This document shows positions 21,910-35,495 of a stretch of 64,000 bases of DNA, piece by piece; the first letter of the stretch is position 1; every line of letters begins with the position of its first letter. The stretch is from positions 1,302,001 through 1,366,000 of the forward strand of contig NW_026647189.1 of assembly GCF_950295315.1 (NCBI RefSeq), written 5' to 3'. A program made the position numbers and the translations under genes. This stretch comes from Erinaceus europaeus. Its lineage: Eukaryota; Chordata; Mammalia; Eulipotyphla; Erinaceidae. The notes under the pieces are model-generated. The model had not been told where the DNA came from and made no database searches. It worked only from the letters and a program-made list of their open reading frames with translations.

Positions 21910-24554
21910 GGATTTACTTTTGAAGGCAATATGACCTGCCTCGTTTTGAATCCTCATTATCCTGAGGGTCAGTGCTGGAGACAGTTTCATGACACGACAC
22001 ACGGAGATCTCTGGTATCAGAGAGCACCTGGAACAGCAGCTGGGGCTCTAGTGCCAGGGCAGGAGCAACTCCTCATCCACCCTCCACGGAGTCCACCTGC
22101 CTGCACTTTGGTCCTTTTCCCTCCAAAAAAGATTTTTCCCTTTTTTCACTTTGAAACTGGCAGCAGACAGGTTACCCAGGCAGGGCGAAAAAAATAAAAA
22201 GCCTTTTTTTTTTTTTTTTTTTTTTTTTAAACCGAAGTGAATGACCATCTTCTGGCAAGTATAGGTTTTGAACCTGAAAACTCTGTCTGTCTGTCTCTTA
22301 GTCCACAGAAAGAGCCACTAGCCCAGCCAGATCTCACGCTCAGATGGGGTGTTTTTGCCAGTCAAAGGTCTGCACAGCACACTAGGGATTGGGCGGCAGG
22401 AGACCCAAATGTTACAATGTAGATGGACTGTTTGCAGTTCTTGCTCCCCAGGACATTGGACTGTCTCAACTCCCTCCCCTACAGCATGAAAAAAAGACTC
22501 TTGACAACCTTGGAGCAAATGGAGTGGGGGTGAGGGGAGCTGTTTGCATGTGTGCGCTGCTGATGCCCAGGTGTCTGTGGGGGGGCCGTGGCACAGGCTG
22601 TACGGGGGCTAGGGGGCAGAAGGAGACTGTTTGAGAGGCAGGCTACAGGCAGGGGAGCCCGTGAGTGTGTGCAGGGCTGTGTGTGTGGGTGTGGTGGCAG
22701 GGGGTAAGGGCAGGTCCCCCTCTGGATGGTGAGATGGCAGCTGGGCTGGCCCTGGGCCCTCAGGGCTGAAGGGCAGAAGCAGGGTGGCAGTAAAGTAGCA
22801 CAGGGAAGCACACAGTAGATGTTAGTTGGGGAGCTGGGGGACAGAGGGCAAGGGGAAAGGGGGCATCCTTGAGGAGGGGTATGGACTAGAGAGTGGGGGG
22901 AGCTGGAGGCATGGAAGGTCCCAGGAATCAGGGACTGACAGGAACAGATTCCTGCACCCACCCACTGGATAGAAGCTGCAGCAGCCAGAGCAGCAGCCCT
23001 GGCTTGCCTAGGCCAAGGGCCCTGATTGAGTCCCTCTGAGGATGAGGAAGAAGAGGAGGAGGTAGAGGAGGAGGAGGAGGAGAAGGAGGAGGAGGATGAG
23101 GAGGAGGAGGAGGAGGAAGAGGAGGAGGAAGAAGAGGAGGAGGAGTAGGAGGGGCAGGAGGGCAGCTGTCAGTAGGCAACGGGATTAATAGAGGCCTCCA
23201 TTACGGAGGCAGGTGTCCAGGCAGGCACCCACCAACACTCAGGGGCAGCTCAGGGCACCCAGGGACCTGGTGTGGGTATCTCTGGGGCGGGAACTGTCAG
23301 TCAGTCAGCAAGACTGTGTGTCAGTGCACATGGTGGGACAGGGGCCTGGCGGACCTTGGTCCCCAGCCCTGGGCTGTCAGATGTCAGCCCCATGCCCAGA
23401 CACACACCAATCTGCCCATAGCCCCTTGTCCCGGCCGAACAGCACCTGCTTTGCCCTGGGGCTCTGGCTCTGGTGGCTGGCCACCACCCCTCAGGTCCAG
23501 TTCAGCGTGGGGGTCATGGCTGCTGGTCAACTGGATGGGCAGGGTCCCCGTAGCCTAGCAACCACAGGAGCCCTCTGTGATGTCCTAGCCCCTGGCAATC
23601 TGTGCTGGCCACACTGGCACTGGGTAGCCCAACTGCCCTGCCACTAGGTGAGGCAACAGCGCCCAGACGCCTGGGCCCTGACACAGAGGGACGGAAGGAT
23701 GGGGAGACAGTGCTGACCGAAGAGGGACCTCAGGGCTGGCAGCCAAGAGAAGACAGATGGAGGTGTGCCCGGGATCCAGGGAGCCCAGGCCAGAGCTGCC
23801 TGCATGCCTGCCTGCCTTCCTGGATGTCTGTATGCTGCCTTTGTCCAGGTAGGTTTCTCAGGTCCCCTCCACTCCTGTCCTCTCCTGTCCTCACCATCCT
23901 CTCCCCTCTCCTCTCCTCTGCACTTTGCTTCTCTCCTTTGTCTGTCCTCTCTTCCAGGTGCCCTGCTCACCAGCTCCAGCACTTGTGATGGTTCTCCAGT
24001 GACAGCTGTTCGCATCCCCTTCCACCCCCTGCCTGCCCCTAATGTGACCCAGCTCACAGGGTCTCCGGCTCACTCCACCCAAACCCACACGCCCCAACAC
24101 ATTCCCTGGTTCAGCCTCTCTGCCCTTTTCAGCCAAACTGGCCCCTTTGCAACCTACCTGTGCATCATTGATTCTCTTCACCATTCAAGGAGAGATCTCC
24201 TTTTGTACTTAGCTTGGTTGACTGCTGGATGGATGGATGGAAGGATGGATATATGGATAGATGGATGGGTGGATGGATGGATGGACAGGTCAATGGATCG
24301 GTTTTGTAGAGGGAGAGTACCATCTAGGTGTACTGGAGACCCCTGGTGTCAGATCCTTAGTCAATGTCAAATGTAAAACATTAATTCAGCAATAACAAAA
24401 ATGAGTAAGCACCTAAATAAATAAACAAATAAATAAATATAAAATCTGTGTTAAAAATACATGGTGTCTTTGCCTTTCTGCATATGGAATGCTGTGAGGA
24501 TCTTAACAAGGAAAGCATTTTCCTGAGTAGCCCATTTGAAGTCGTGGCATATTT

Positions 24555-24789
24555 CCTTTTCCTTTTTCTTTTATTACTTTCTATTTTCTTGATTATTCAC
24601 TGGAATAAATAGATAGGAATTGAGAGGGAAGGGAGGGAGAGAGAGTTTGAGACACAGAGAGAAACACCTGCAGCACTTCTGCACCACTTGTAAAGATTTC
24701 CCCTGGCAGGTGGGGACCAGGGTGTTGAAGCCCAGTCCTCCTGCATTGTAACATGAGTGCTTAACTGGGTGTGGCACCACCTGGTACCC
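24555..24789 (-). mobile_element. SINE-A, unit 8
   Basis: Same element as in unit 1; C allele. Confidence 0.8.
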
Positions 24790-25014
24790 TTGAAGGGGCA
24801 CTTTTTTTTAGCAATGAAAAGAAATTCTCGTGGCAAGGTAATAAATAAATGAAGAAGTAATTAAAAGTGCATTTACATTAACTCAGTGGAAACACACTGG
24901 GACATATAAGTCTCTGTTACCTGTATTACTTCTTCATTTATGGATTGATTGCCTCAAGGGGTTATTGCCACAGCTGAGTGCCTGCACCACGAATAATCCA
25001 CAGCTCCTGCACTC

Positions 25015-25062
25015 CATTTGTTCCCCTTTCGCTGCCCTTGTTGCTTGGTCACTGTGGTGGTT

Positions 25063-25095
<33 letters not shown>

Positions 25096-25307
25096 ACTGA
25101 CCTTGCATCTGACAGACACAAAAGGAGAGAGCAGAGGAAATACAGGGTGGGAGAGAAAGATAGAACTCCTAAAGACCTGCTTCACCCCCTGTAAAGCGAC
25201 TCCCCGGCAGGTGGTGGTCTGGGGGCCAGACCCCAGATCCTTCCACCTGTCCCCTTTTCGTGAGCGCCACAAGCCCTTAACCCTCTGACATACCGCCAAA
25301 CCTCCCT
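25015..25307 (-). mobile_element. SINE-B, unit 8
   Basis: Same element as in unit 1; (GTT)10. Confidence 0.85.
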
Positions 25308-27951
25308 GGATTTACTTTTGAAGGCAATATGACCTGCCTCGTTTTGAATCCTCATTATCCTGAGGGTCAGTGCTGGAGACAGTTTCATGACACGACACAC
25401 GGAGATCTCTGGTATCAGAGAGCACCTGGAACAGCAGCTGGGGCTCTAGTGCCAGGGCAGGAGCAACTCCTCATCCACCCTCCACGGAGTCCACCTGCCT
25501 GCACTTTGGTCCTTTTCCCTCCAAAAAAGATTTTTCCCTTTTTTCACTTTGAAACTGGCAGCAGACAGGTTACCCAGGCAGGGCGAAAAAAATAAAAAGC
25601 CTTTTTTTTTTTTTTTTTTTTTTTTAAACCGAAGTGAATGACCATCTTCTGGAAAGTATAGGTTTTGAACCTGAAAACTCTGTCTGTCTGTCTCTTAGTC
25701 CACAGAAAGAGCCACTAGCCCAGCCAGATCTCACGCTCAGATGGGGTGTTTTTGCCAGTCAAAGGTCTGCACAGCACACTAGGGATTGGGCGGCAGGAGA
25801 CCCAAATGTTACAATGTAGATGGACTGTTTGCAGTTCTTGCTCCCCAGGACATTGGACTGTCTCAACTCCCTCCCCTACAGCATGAAAAAAAGAGTCTTG
25901 ACAACCTTGGAGCAAATGGAGTGGGGGTGAGGGGAGCTGTTTGCATGTGTGCGCTGCTGATGCCCAGGTGTCTGTGGGGGGGCCGTGGCACAGGCTGTAC
26001 GGGGGCTAGGGGGCAGAAGGAGACTGTTTGAGAGGCAGGCTACAGGCAGGGGAGCCCGTGAGTGTGTGCAGGGCTGTGTGTGTGGGTGTGGTGGCAGGGG
26101 GTAAGGGCAGGTCCCCCTCTGGATGGTGAGATGGCAGCTGGGCTGGCCCTGGGCCCTCAGGGCTGAAGGGCAGAAGCAGGGTGGCAGTAAAGTAGCACAG
26201 GGAAGCACACAGTAGATGTTAGTTGGGGAGCTGGGGGACAGAGGGCAAGGGGAAAGGGGGCATCCTTGAGGAGGGGTATGGACTAGAGAGTGGGGGGAGC
26301 TGGAGGCATGGAAGGTCCCAGGAATCAGGGACTGACAGGAACAGATTCCTGCACCCACCCACTGGATAGAAGCTGCAGCAGCCAGAGCAGCAGCCCTGGC
26401 TTGCCTAGGCCAAGGGCCCTGATTGAGTCCCTCTGAGGATGAGGAAGAAGACGAGGAGGTAGAGGAGGAGGAGGAGGAGAAGGAGGAGGAGGATGAGGAG
26501 GAGGAGGAGGAGGAAGAGGAGGAGGAAGAAGAGGAGGAGGAGTAGGAGGGGCAGGAGGGCAGCTGTCAGTAGGCAACGGGATTAATAGAGGCCTCCATTA
26601 CGGAGGCAGGTGTCCAGGCAGGCACCCACCAACCCTCAGGGGCAGCTCAGGGCACCCAGGGACCTGGTGTGGGTATCTCTGGGGCGGGAACTGTCAGTCA
26701 GTCAGCAAGACTGTGTGTCAGTGCACATGGTGGGACAGGGGCCTGGCGGACCTTGGTCCCCAGCCCTGGGCTGTCAGATGTCAGCCCCATGCCCAGACAC
26801 ACACCAATCTGCCCATAGCCCCTTGTCCCGGCCGAACAGCACCTGCTTTGCCCTGGGGCTCTGGCTCTGGTGGCTGGCCACCACCCCTCAGGTCAAGTTC
26901 AGCGTGGGGGTCATGGCTGCTGGTCAACTGGATGGGCAGGGTCCCCGTAGCCTAGCAACCACAGGAGCCCTCTGTGATGTCCTAGCCCCTGGCAATCTGT
27001 GCTGGCCACACTGGCACTGGGTAGCCCAACTGCCCTGCCACTAGGTGAGGCAACAGCGCCCAGACGCCTGGGCCCTGACACAGAGGGACGGAAGGATGGG
27101 GAGACAGTGCTGACCGAAGAGGGACCTCAGGGCTGGCAGCCAAGAGAAGACAGATGGAGGTGTGCCCGGGATCCAGGGAGCCCAGGCCAGAGCTGCCTGC
27201 ATGCCTGCCTGCCTTCCTGGATGTCTGTATGCTGCCTTTGTCCAGGTAGGTTTCTCAGGTCCCCTCCACTCCTGTCCTCTCCTGTCCTCACCATCCTCTC
27301 CCCTCTCCTCTCCTCTGCACTTTGCTTCTCTCCTTTGTCTGTCCTCTCTTCCAGGTGCCCTGCTCACCAGCTCCAGCACTTGTGATGGTTCTCCAGTGAC
27401 AGCTGTTCGCATCCCCTTCCACCCCCTGCCTGCCCCTAATGTGACCCAGCTCACAGGGTCTCCGGCTCACTCCACCCAAACCCACACGCCCCAACACATT
27501 CCCTGGTTCAGCCTCTCTGCCCTTTTCAGCCAAACTGGCCCCTTTGCAACCTACCTGTGCATCATTGATTCTCTTCACCATTCAAGGAGAGATCTCCTTT
27601 TGTACTTAGCTTGGTTGACTGCTGGATGGATGGATGGATGGATGGATATATGGATAGATGGATGGGTGGATGGATGGATGGACAGGTCAATGGATCGGTT
27701 TTGTAGAGGGAGAGTACCATCTAGGTGTACTGGAGACCCCTGGTGTCAGATCCTTAGTCAATGTCAAATGTAAAACATTAATTCAACAATAACAAAAATG
27801 AGTAAGCACTTAAATAAATAAACAAATAAATAAATATAAAATCTGTGTTAAAAATACATGGTGTCTTTGCCTTTCTGCATATGGAATGCTGTGAGGATCT
27901 TAACAAGGAAAGCATTTTCCTGAGTAGCCCATTTGAAGTCGTGGCATATTT

Positions 27952-28186
27952 CCTTTTCCTTTTTCTTTTATTACTTTCTATTTTCTTGATTATTCACTGG
28001 AATAAATAGATAGGAATTGAGAGGGAAGGGAGGGAGAGAGAGTTTGAGACACAGAGAGAAACACCTGCAGCACTTCTGCACCACTTGTAAAGATTTCCCC
28101 TGGCAGGTGGGGACCAGGGTGTTGAAGCGCAGTCCTCCTGCATTGTAACATGAGTGCTTAACTGGGTGTGGCACCACCTGGTACCC
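27952..28186 (-). mobile_element. SINE-A, unit 9
   Basis: Same element as in unit 1; G allele. Confidence 0.8.
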
Positions 28187-28411
28187 TTGAAGGGGCACTT
28201 TTTTTTAGCAATGAAAAGAAATTCTCGTGGCAAGGTAATAAATAAATGAAGAAGTAATTAAAAGTGCATTTACATTAACTCAGTGGAAACACACTGGGAC
28301 ATATAAGTCTCTGTTACCTGTATTACTTCTTCATTTATGGATTGATTGCCTCAAGGGGTTATTGCCACAGCTGAGTGCCTGCACCACGAATAATCCACAG
28401 CTCCTGCACTC

Positions 28412-28459
28412 CATTTGTTCCCCTTTCGCTGCCCTTGTTGCTTGGTCACTGTGGTGGTT

Positions 28460-28492
<33 letters not shown>

Positions 28493-28704
28493 ACTGACCT
28501 TGCATCTGACAGACACAAAAGGAGAGAGCAGAGGAAATACAGGGTGGGAGAGAAAGATAGAACTCCTAAAGACCTGCTTCACCCCCTGTAAAGCGACTCC
28601 CCGGCAGGTGGTGGTCTGGGGGCCAGACCCCAGATCCTTCCACCTGTCCCCTTTTCGTGAGCGCCACAAGCCCTTAACCCTCTGACATACCGCCAAACCT
28701 CCCT
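28412..28704 (-). mobile_element. SINE-B, unit 9
   Basis: Same element as in unit 1; (GTT)10. Confidence 0.85.
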
Positions 28705-31348
28705 GGATTTACTTTTGAAGGCAATATGACCTGCCTCGTTTTGAATCCTCATTATCCTGAGGGTCAGTGCTGGAGACAGTTTCATGACACGACACACGGA
28801 GATCTCTGGTATCAGAGAGCACCTGGAACAGCAGCTGGGGCTCTAGTGCCAGGGCAGGAGCAACTCCTCATCCACCCTCCACGGAGTCCACCTGCCTGCA
28901 CTTTGGTCCTTTTCCCTCCAAAAAAGATTTTTCCCTTTTTTCACTTTGAAACTGGCAGCAGACAGGTTACCCAGGCAGGGCGAAAAAAATAGAAAGCCTT
29001 TTTTTTTTTTTTTTTTTTTTTTAAACCGAAGTGAATGACCATCTTCTGGAAAGTATAGGTTTTGAACCTGAAAACTCTGTCTGTCTGTCTCTTAGTCCAC
29101 AGAAAGAGCCACTAGCCCAGCCAGATCTCACGCTCAGATGGGGTGTTTTTGCCAGTCAAAGGTCTGCACAGCACACTAGGGATTGGGCGGCAGGAGACCC
29201 AAATGTTACAATGTAGATGGACTGTTTGCAGTTCTTGCTCCCCAGGACATTGGACTGTCTCAACTCCCTCCCCTACAGCATGAAAAAAAGACTCTTGACA
29301 ACCTTGGAGCAAATGGAGTGGGGGTGAGGGGAGCTGTTTGCATGTGTGCGCTGCTGATGCCCAGGTGTCTGTGGGGGGGCCGTGGCACAGGCTGTACGGG
29401 GGCTAGGGGGCAGAAGGAGACTGTTTGAGAGGCAGGCTACAGGCAGGGGAGCCCGTGAGTGTGTGCAGGGCTGTGTGTGTGGGTGTGGTGGCAGGGGGTA
29501 AGGGCAGGTCCCCCTCTGGATGGTGAGATGGCAGCTGGGCTGGCCCTGGGCCCTCAGGGCTGAAGGGCAGAAGCAGGGTGGCAGTAAAGTAGCACAGGGA
29601 AGCACACAGTAGATGTTAGTTGGGGAGCTGGGGGACAGAGGGCAAGGGGAAAGGGGGCATCCTTGAGGAGGGGTATGGACTAGAGAGTGGGGGGAGCTGG
29701 AGGCATGGAAGGTCCCAGGAATCAGGGACTGACAGGAACAGATTCCTGTACCCACCCACTGGATAGAAGCTGCAGCAGCCAGAGCAGCAGCCCTGGCTTG
29801 CCTAGGCCAAGGGCCCTGATTGAGTCCCTCTGAGGATGAGGAAGAAGAGGAGGAGGTAGAGGAGGAGGAGGAGGAGAAGGAGGAGGAGGATGAGGAGGAG
29901 GAGGAGGAGGAAGAGGAGGAGGAAGAAGAGGAGGAGGAGTAGGAGGGGCAGGAGGGCAGCTGTCAGTAGGCAACGGGATTAATAGAGGCCTCCATTACGG
30001 AGGCAGGTGTCCAGGCAGGCACCCACCAACCCTCAGGGGCAGCTCAGGGCACCCAGGGACCTGGTGTGGGTATCTCTGGGGCGGGAACTGTCAGTCAGTC
30101 AGCAAGACTGTGTGTCAGTGCACATGGTGGGACAGGGGCCTGGCGGACCTTGGTCCCCAGCCCTGGGCTGTCAGATGTCAGCCCCATGCCCAGACACACA
30201 CCAATCTGCCCATAGCCCCTTGTCCCGGCCGAACAGCACCTGCTTTGCCCTGGGGCTCTGGCTCTGGTGGCTGGCCACCACCCCTCAGGTCAAGTTCAGC
30301 GTGGGGGTCATGGCTGCTGGTCAACTGGATGGGCAGGGTCCCCGTAGCCTAGCAACCACAGGAGCCCTCTGTGATGTCCTAGCCCCTGGCAATCTGTGCT
30401 GGCCACACTGGCACTGGGTAGCCCAACTGCCCTGCCACTAGGTGAGGCAACAGCGCCCAGACGCCTGGGCCCTGACACAGAGGGACGGAAGGATGGGGAG
30501 ACAGTGCTGACCGAAGAGGGACCTCAGGGCTGGCAGCCAAGAGAAGACAGATGGAGGTGTGCCCGGGATCCAGGGAGCCCAGGCCAGAGCTGCCTGCATG
30601 CCTGCCTGCCTTCCTGGATGTCTGTATGCTGCCTTTGTCCAGGTAGGTTTCTCAGGTCCCCTCCACTCCTGTCCTCTCCTGTCCTCACCATCCTCTCCCC
30701 TCTCCTCTCCTCTGCACTTTGCTTCTCTCCTTTGTCTGTCCTCTCTTCCAGGTGCCCTGCTCACCAGCTCCAGCACTTGTGATGGTTCTCCAGTGACAGC
30801 TGTTCGCATCCCCTTCCACCCCCTGCCTGCCCCTAATGTGACCCAGCTCACAGGGTCTCCGGCTCACTCCACCCAAACCCACACGCCCCAACACATTCCC
30901 TGGTTCAGCCTCTCTGCCCTTTTCAGCCAAACTGGCCCCTTTGCAACCTACCTGTGCATCATTGATTCTCTTCACCATTCAAGGAGAGATCTCCTTTTGT
31001 ACTTAGCTTGGTTGACTGCTGGATGGATGGATGGATGGATGGATATATGGATAGATGGATGGGTGGATGGATGGATGGACAGGTCAATGGATCGGTTTTG
31101 TAGAGGGAGAGTACCATCTAGGTGTACTGGAGACCCCTGGTGTCAGATCCTTAGTCAATGTCAAATGTAAAACATTAATTCAACAATAACAAAAATGAGT
31201 AAGCACCTAAATAAATAAACAAATAAATAAATATAAAATCTGTGTTAAAAATACATGGTGTCTTTGCCTTTCTGCATATGGAATGCTGTGAGGATCTTAA
31301 CAAGGAAAGCATTTTCCTGAGTAGCCCATTTGAAGTCGTGGCATATTT

Positions 31349-31583
31349 CCTTTTCCTTTTTCTTTTATTACTTTCTATTTTCTTGATTATTCACTGGAAT
31401 AAATAGATAGGAATTGAGAGGGAAGGGAGGGAGAGAGAGTTTGAGACACAGAGAGAAACACCTGCAGCACTTCTGCACCACTTGTAAAGATTTCCCCTGG
31501 CAGGTGGGGACCAGGGTGTTGAAGCGCAGTCCTCCTGCATTGTAACATGAGTGCTTAACTGGGTGTGGCACCACCTGGTACCC
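31349..31583 (-). mobile_element. SINE-A, unit 10
   Basis: Same element as in unit 1; G allele. Confidence 0.8.
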
Positions 31584-31808
31584 TTGAAGGGGCACTTTTT
31601 TTTAGCAATGAAAAGAAATTCTCGTGGCAAGGTAATAAATAAATGAAGAAGTAATTAAAAGTGCATTTACATTAACTCAGTGGAAACACACTGGGACATA
31701 TAAGTCTCTGTTACCTGTATTACTTCTTCATTTATGGATTGATTGCCTCAAGGGGTTATTGCCACAGCTGAGTGCCTGCACCACGAATAATCCACAGCTC
31801 CTGCACTC

Positions 31809-32092
31809 CATTTGTTCCCCTTTCGCTGCCCTTGTTGCTTGGTCACTGTGGTGGTTATTGTTGTTGTTGTTGTTGTTGTTACTGACCTTGCATCTGACAG
31901 ACACAAAAGGAGAGAGCAGAGGAAATACAGGGTGGGAGAGAAAGATAGAACTCCTAAAGACCTGCTTCACCCCCTGTAAAGCGACTCCCCGGCAGGTGGT
32001 GGTCTGGGGGCCAGACCCCAGATCCTTCCACCTGTCCCCTTTTCGTGAGCGCCACAAGCCCTTAACCCTCTGACATACCGCCAAACCTCCCT
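31809..32092 (-). mobile_element. SINE-B, unit 10
   Basis: Same element as in unit 1; (GTT)7. Confidence 0.85.
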
Positions 32093-34739
32093 GGATTTAC
32101 TTTTGAAGGCAATATGACCTGCCTCGTTTTGAATCCTCATTATCCTGAGGGTCAGTGCTGGAGACAGTTTCATGACACGACACACGGAGATCTCTGGTAT
32201 CAGAGAGCACCTGGAACAGCAGCTGGGGCTCTAGTGCCAGGGCAGGAGCAACTCCTCATCCACCCTCCACGGAGTCCACCTGCCTGCACTTTGGTCCTTT
32301 TCCCTCTAAAAAAGATTTTTCCCTTTTTTCACTTTGAAACTGGCAGCAGACAGGTTACCCAGGCAGGGCGAAAAAAATAAAAAGCCTTTTTTTTTTTTTT
32401 TTTTTTTTTTTTAAACCGAAGTGAATGACCATCTTCTGGAAAGTATAGGTTTTGAACCTGAAAACTCTGTCTGTCTGTCTCTTAGTCCACAGAAAGAGCC
32501 ACTAGCCCAGCCAGATCTCACGCTCAGATGGGGTGTTTTTGCCAGTCAAAGGTCTGCACAGCACACTAGGGATTGGGCGGCAGGAGACCCAAATGTTACA
32601 ATGTAGATGGACTGTTTGCAGTTCTTGCTCCCCAGGACATTGGACTGTCTCAACTCCCTCCCCTACAGCATGAAAAAAAGACTCTTGACAACCTTGGAGC
32701 AAATGGAGTGGGGGTGAGGGGAGCTGTTTGCATGTGTGCGCTGCTGATGCCCAGGTGTCTGTGGGGGGGGCCGTGGCACAGGCTGTACGGGGGCTAGGGG
32801 GCAGAAGGAGACTGTTTGAGAGGCAGGCTACAGGCAGGGGAGCCCGTGAGTGTGTGCAGGGCTGTGTGTGTGGGTGTGGTGGCAGGGGGTAAGGGCAGGT
32901 CCCCCTCTGGATGGTGAGATGGCAGCTGGGCTGGCCCTGGGCCCTCAGGGCTGAAGGGCAGAAGCAGGGTGGCAGTAAAGTAGCACAGGGAAGCACACAG
33001 TAGATGTTAGTTGGGGAGCTGGGGGACAGAGGGCAAGGGGAAAGGGGGCATCCTTGAGGAGGGGTATGGACTAGAGAGTGGGGGGAGCTGGAGGCATGGA
33101 AGGTCCCAGGAATCAGGGACTGACAGGAACAGATTCCTGCACCCACCCACTGGATAGAAGCTGCAGCAGCCAGAGCAGCAGCCCTGGCTTGCCTAGGCCA
33201 AGGGCCCTGATTGAGTCCCTCTGAGGATGAGGAAGAAGACGAGGAGGTAGAGGAGGAGGAGGAGGAGAAGGAGGAGGAGGATGAGGAGGAGGAGGAGGAG
33301 GAAGAGGAGGAGGAAGAAGAGGAGGAGGAGTAGGAGGGGCAGGAGGGCAGCTGTCAGTAGGCAACGGGATTAATAGAGGCCTCCATTACGGAGGCAGGTG
33401 TCCAGGCAGGCACCCACCAACCCTCAGGGGCAGCTCAGGGCACCCAGGGACCTGGTGTGCGTATCTCTGGGGCGGGAACTGTCAGTCAGTCAGCAAGACT
33501 GTGTGTCAGTGCACATGGTGGGACAGGGGCCTGGCGGACCTTGGTCCCCAGCCCTGGGCTGTCAGATGTCAACCCCATGCCCAGACACACACCAATCTGC
33601 CCATAGCCCCTTGTCCCGGCCGAACAGCACCTGCTTTGCCCTGGGGCTCTGGCTCTGGTGGCTGGCCACCACCCCTCAGGTCAAGTTCAGCGTGGGGGTC
33701 ATGGCTGCTGGTCAACTGGATGGGCAGGGTCCCCGTAGCCTAGCAACCACAGGAGCCCTCTGTGATGTCCTAGCCCCTGGCAATCTGTGCTGGCCACACT
33801 GGCACTGGGTAGCCCAACTGCCCTGCCACTAGGTGAGGCAACAGCGCCCAGACGCCTGGGCCCTGACACAGAGGGACGGAAGGATGGGAAGACAGTGCTG
33901 ACCGAAGAGGGACCTCAGGGCTGGCAGCCAAGAGAAGACAGATGGAGGTGTGCCCGGGATCCAGGGAGCCCAGGCCAGAGCTGCCTGCATGCCTGCCTGC
34001 CTTCCTGGATGTCTGTATGCTGCCTTTGTCCAGGTAGGTTTCTCAGGTCCCCTCCACTCCTGTCCTCTCCTGTCCTCACCATCCTCTCCCCTCTCCTCTC
34101 CTCTGCACTTTGCTTCTCTCCTTTGTCTGTCCTCTCTTCCAGGTGCCCTGCTCACCAGCTCCAGCACTTGTGATGGTTCTCCAGTGACAGCTGTTCGCAT
34201 CCCCTTCCACCCCCTGCCTGCCCCTAATGTGACCCAGCTCACAGGGTCTCCGGCTCACTCCACCCAAACCCACACGCCCCAACACATTCCCTGGTTCAGC
34301 CTCTCTGCCCTTTTCAGCCAAACTGGCCCCTTTGCAACCTACCTGTGCATCATTGATTCTCTTCACCATTCAAGGAGAGATCTCCTTTTGTACTTAGCTT
34401 GGTTGACTGCTGGATGGATGGATGGATGGATGGATATATGGATAGATGGATGGGTGGATGGATGGATGGACAGGTCAATGGATCGGTTTTTTAGAGGGAG
34501 AGTACCATCTAGGTGTACTGGAGACCCCTGGTGTCAGATCCTTAGTCAATGTCAAATGTAAAACATTAATTCAACAATAACAAAAATGAGTAAGCACTTA
34601 AATAAATAAACAAATAAATAAATATAAAATCTGTGTTAAAAATACATGGTGTCTTTGCCTTTCTGCATATGGAATGCTGTGAGGATCTTAACAAGGAAAG
34701 CATTTTCCTGAGTAGCCCATTTGAAGTCGTGGCATATTT

Positions 34740-34974
34740 CCTTTTCCTTTTTCTTTTATTACTTTCTATTTTCTTGATTATTCACTGGAATAAATAGATA
34801 GGAATTGAGAGGGAAGGGAGGGAGAGAGAGTTTGAGACACAGAGAGAAACACCTGCAGCACTTCTGCACCACTTGTAAAGATTTCCCCTGGCAGGTGGGG
34901 ACCAGGGTGTTGAAGCCCAGTCCTCCTGCATTGTAACATGAGTGCTTAACTGGGTGTGGCACCACCTGGTACCC
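34740..34974 (-). mobile_element. SINE-A, unit 11
   Basis: Same element as in unit 1; C allele. Confidence 0.8.
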
Positions 34975-35199
34975 TTGAAGGGGCACTTTTTTTTAGCAAT
35001 GAAAAGAAATTCTCGTGGCAAGGTAATATATAAATGAAGAAGTAATTAAAAGTGCATTTACATTAACTCAGTGGAAACACACTGGGACATATAAGTCTCT
35101 GTTACCTGTATTACTTCTTCATTTATGGATTGATTGCCTCAAGGGGTTATTGCCACAGCTGAGTGCCTGCACCACGAATAATCCACAGCTCCTGCACTC

Positions 35200-35247
35200 C
35201 ATTTGTTCCCCTTTCGCTGCCCTTGTTGCTTGGTCACTGTGGTGGTT

Positions 35248-35283
<36 letters not shown>

Positions 35284-35495
35284 ACTGACCTTGCATCTGA
35301 CAGACACAAAAGGAGAGAGCAGAGGAAATACAGGGTGGGAGAGAAAGATAGAACTCCTAAAGACCTGCTTCACCCCCTGTAAAGCGACTCCCCGGCAGGT
35401 GGTGGTCTGGGGGCCAGACCCCAGATCCTTCCACCTGTCCCCTTTTCGTGAGCGCCACAAGCCCTTAACCCTCTGACATACCGCCAAACCTCCCT
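35200..35495 (-). mobile_element. SINE-B, unit 11
   Basis: Same element as in unit 1; (GTT)11. Confidence 0.85.

Larger units (their letters stand above)
20289..23686 (+). repeat. Macrosatellite unit 7, 3398 bp
   Basis: Same markers as unit 6, including length, T25 (22204-22228) and CAACACTCAG, except GAG rather than GAC in the GA tract (23038-23153) and a private C at 22256. G4 at 22828-22863. Confidence 0.97.
23687..27083 (+). repeat. Macrosatellite unit 8, 3397 bp
   Basis: Left half as units 6 and 7 (GGAAGGAT, TTCAGCAATAAC, C and C alleles, (GTT)10), T24 (25602-25625). The right half departs: GAC in the GA tract (26435-26550), CAACCCTCAG and A at the 3210 site. Private G at 25895. G4 at 26225-26260. 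Confidence 0.97.
27084..30480 (+). repeat. Macrosatellite unit 9, 3397 bp
   Basis: Two minisatellite copies, T and G alleles, (GTT)10, T24 (28999-29022), GAG in the GA tract (29832-29947), A at the 3210 site, G4 at 29622-29657. Private G at 28992 and T at 29749. Confidence 0.97.
30481..33871 (+). repeat. Macrosatellite unit 10, 3391 bp
   Basis: Two minisatellite copies, C then G alleles, (GTT)7, T26 (32387-32412), GAC in the GA tract (33223-33338), A at the 3210 site, G4 at 33013-33048. CCCTCTAAAA, GTGTGCGTATC and TCAACCCCATG are shared only with unit 13. An eighth G in the run near 32763 is private and joins two minus-strand frames into one of 214 codons. Confidence 0.97.

Noticed and set aside
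32502..33146. 214-codon minus-strand frame, longest in the window
   Set aside because: Created only in unit 10 by one extra G in a G-run, which joins two frames that are separate in every other unit. It may even be a homopolymer error.
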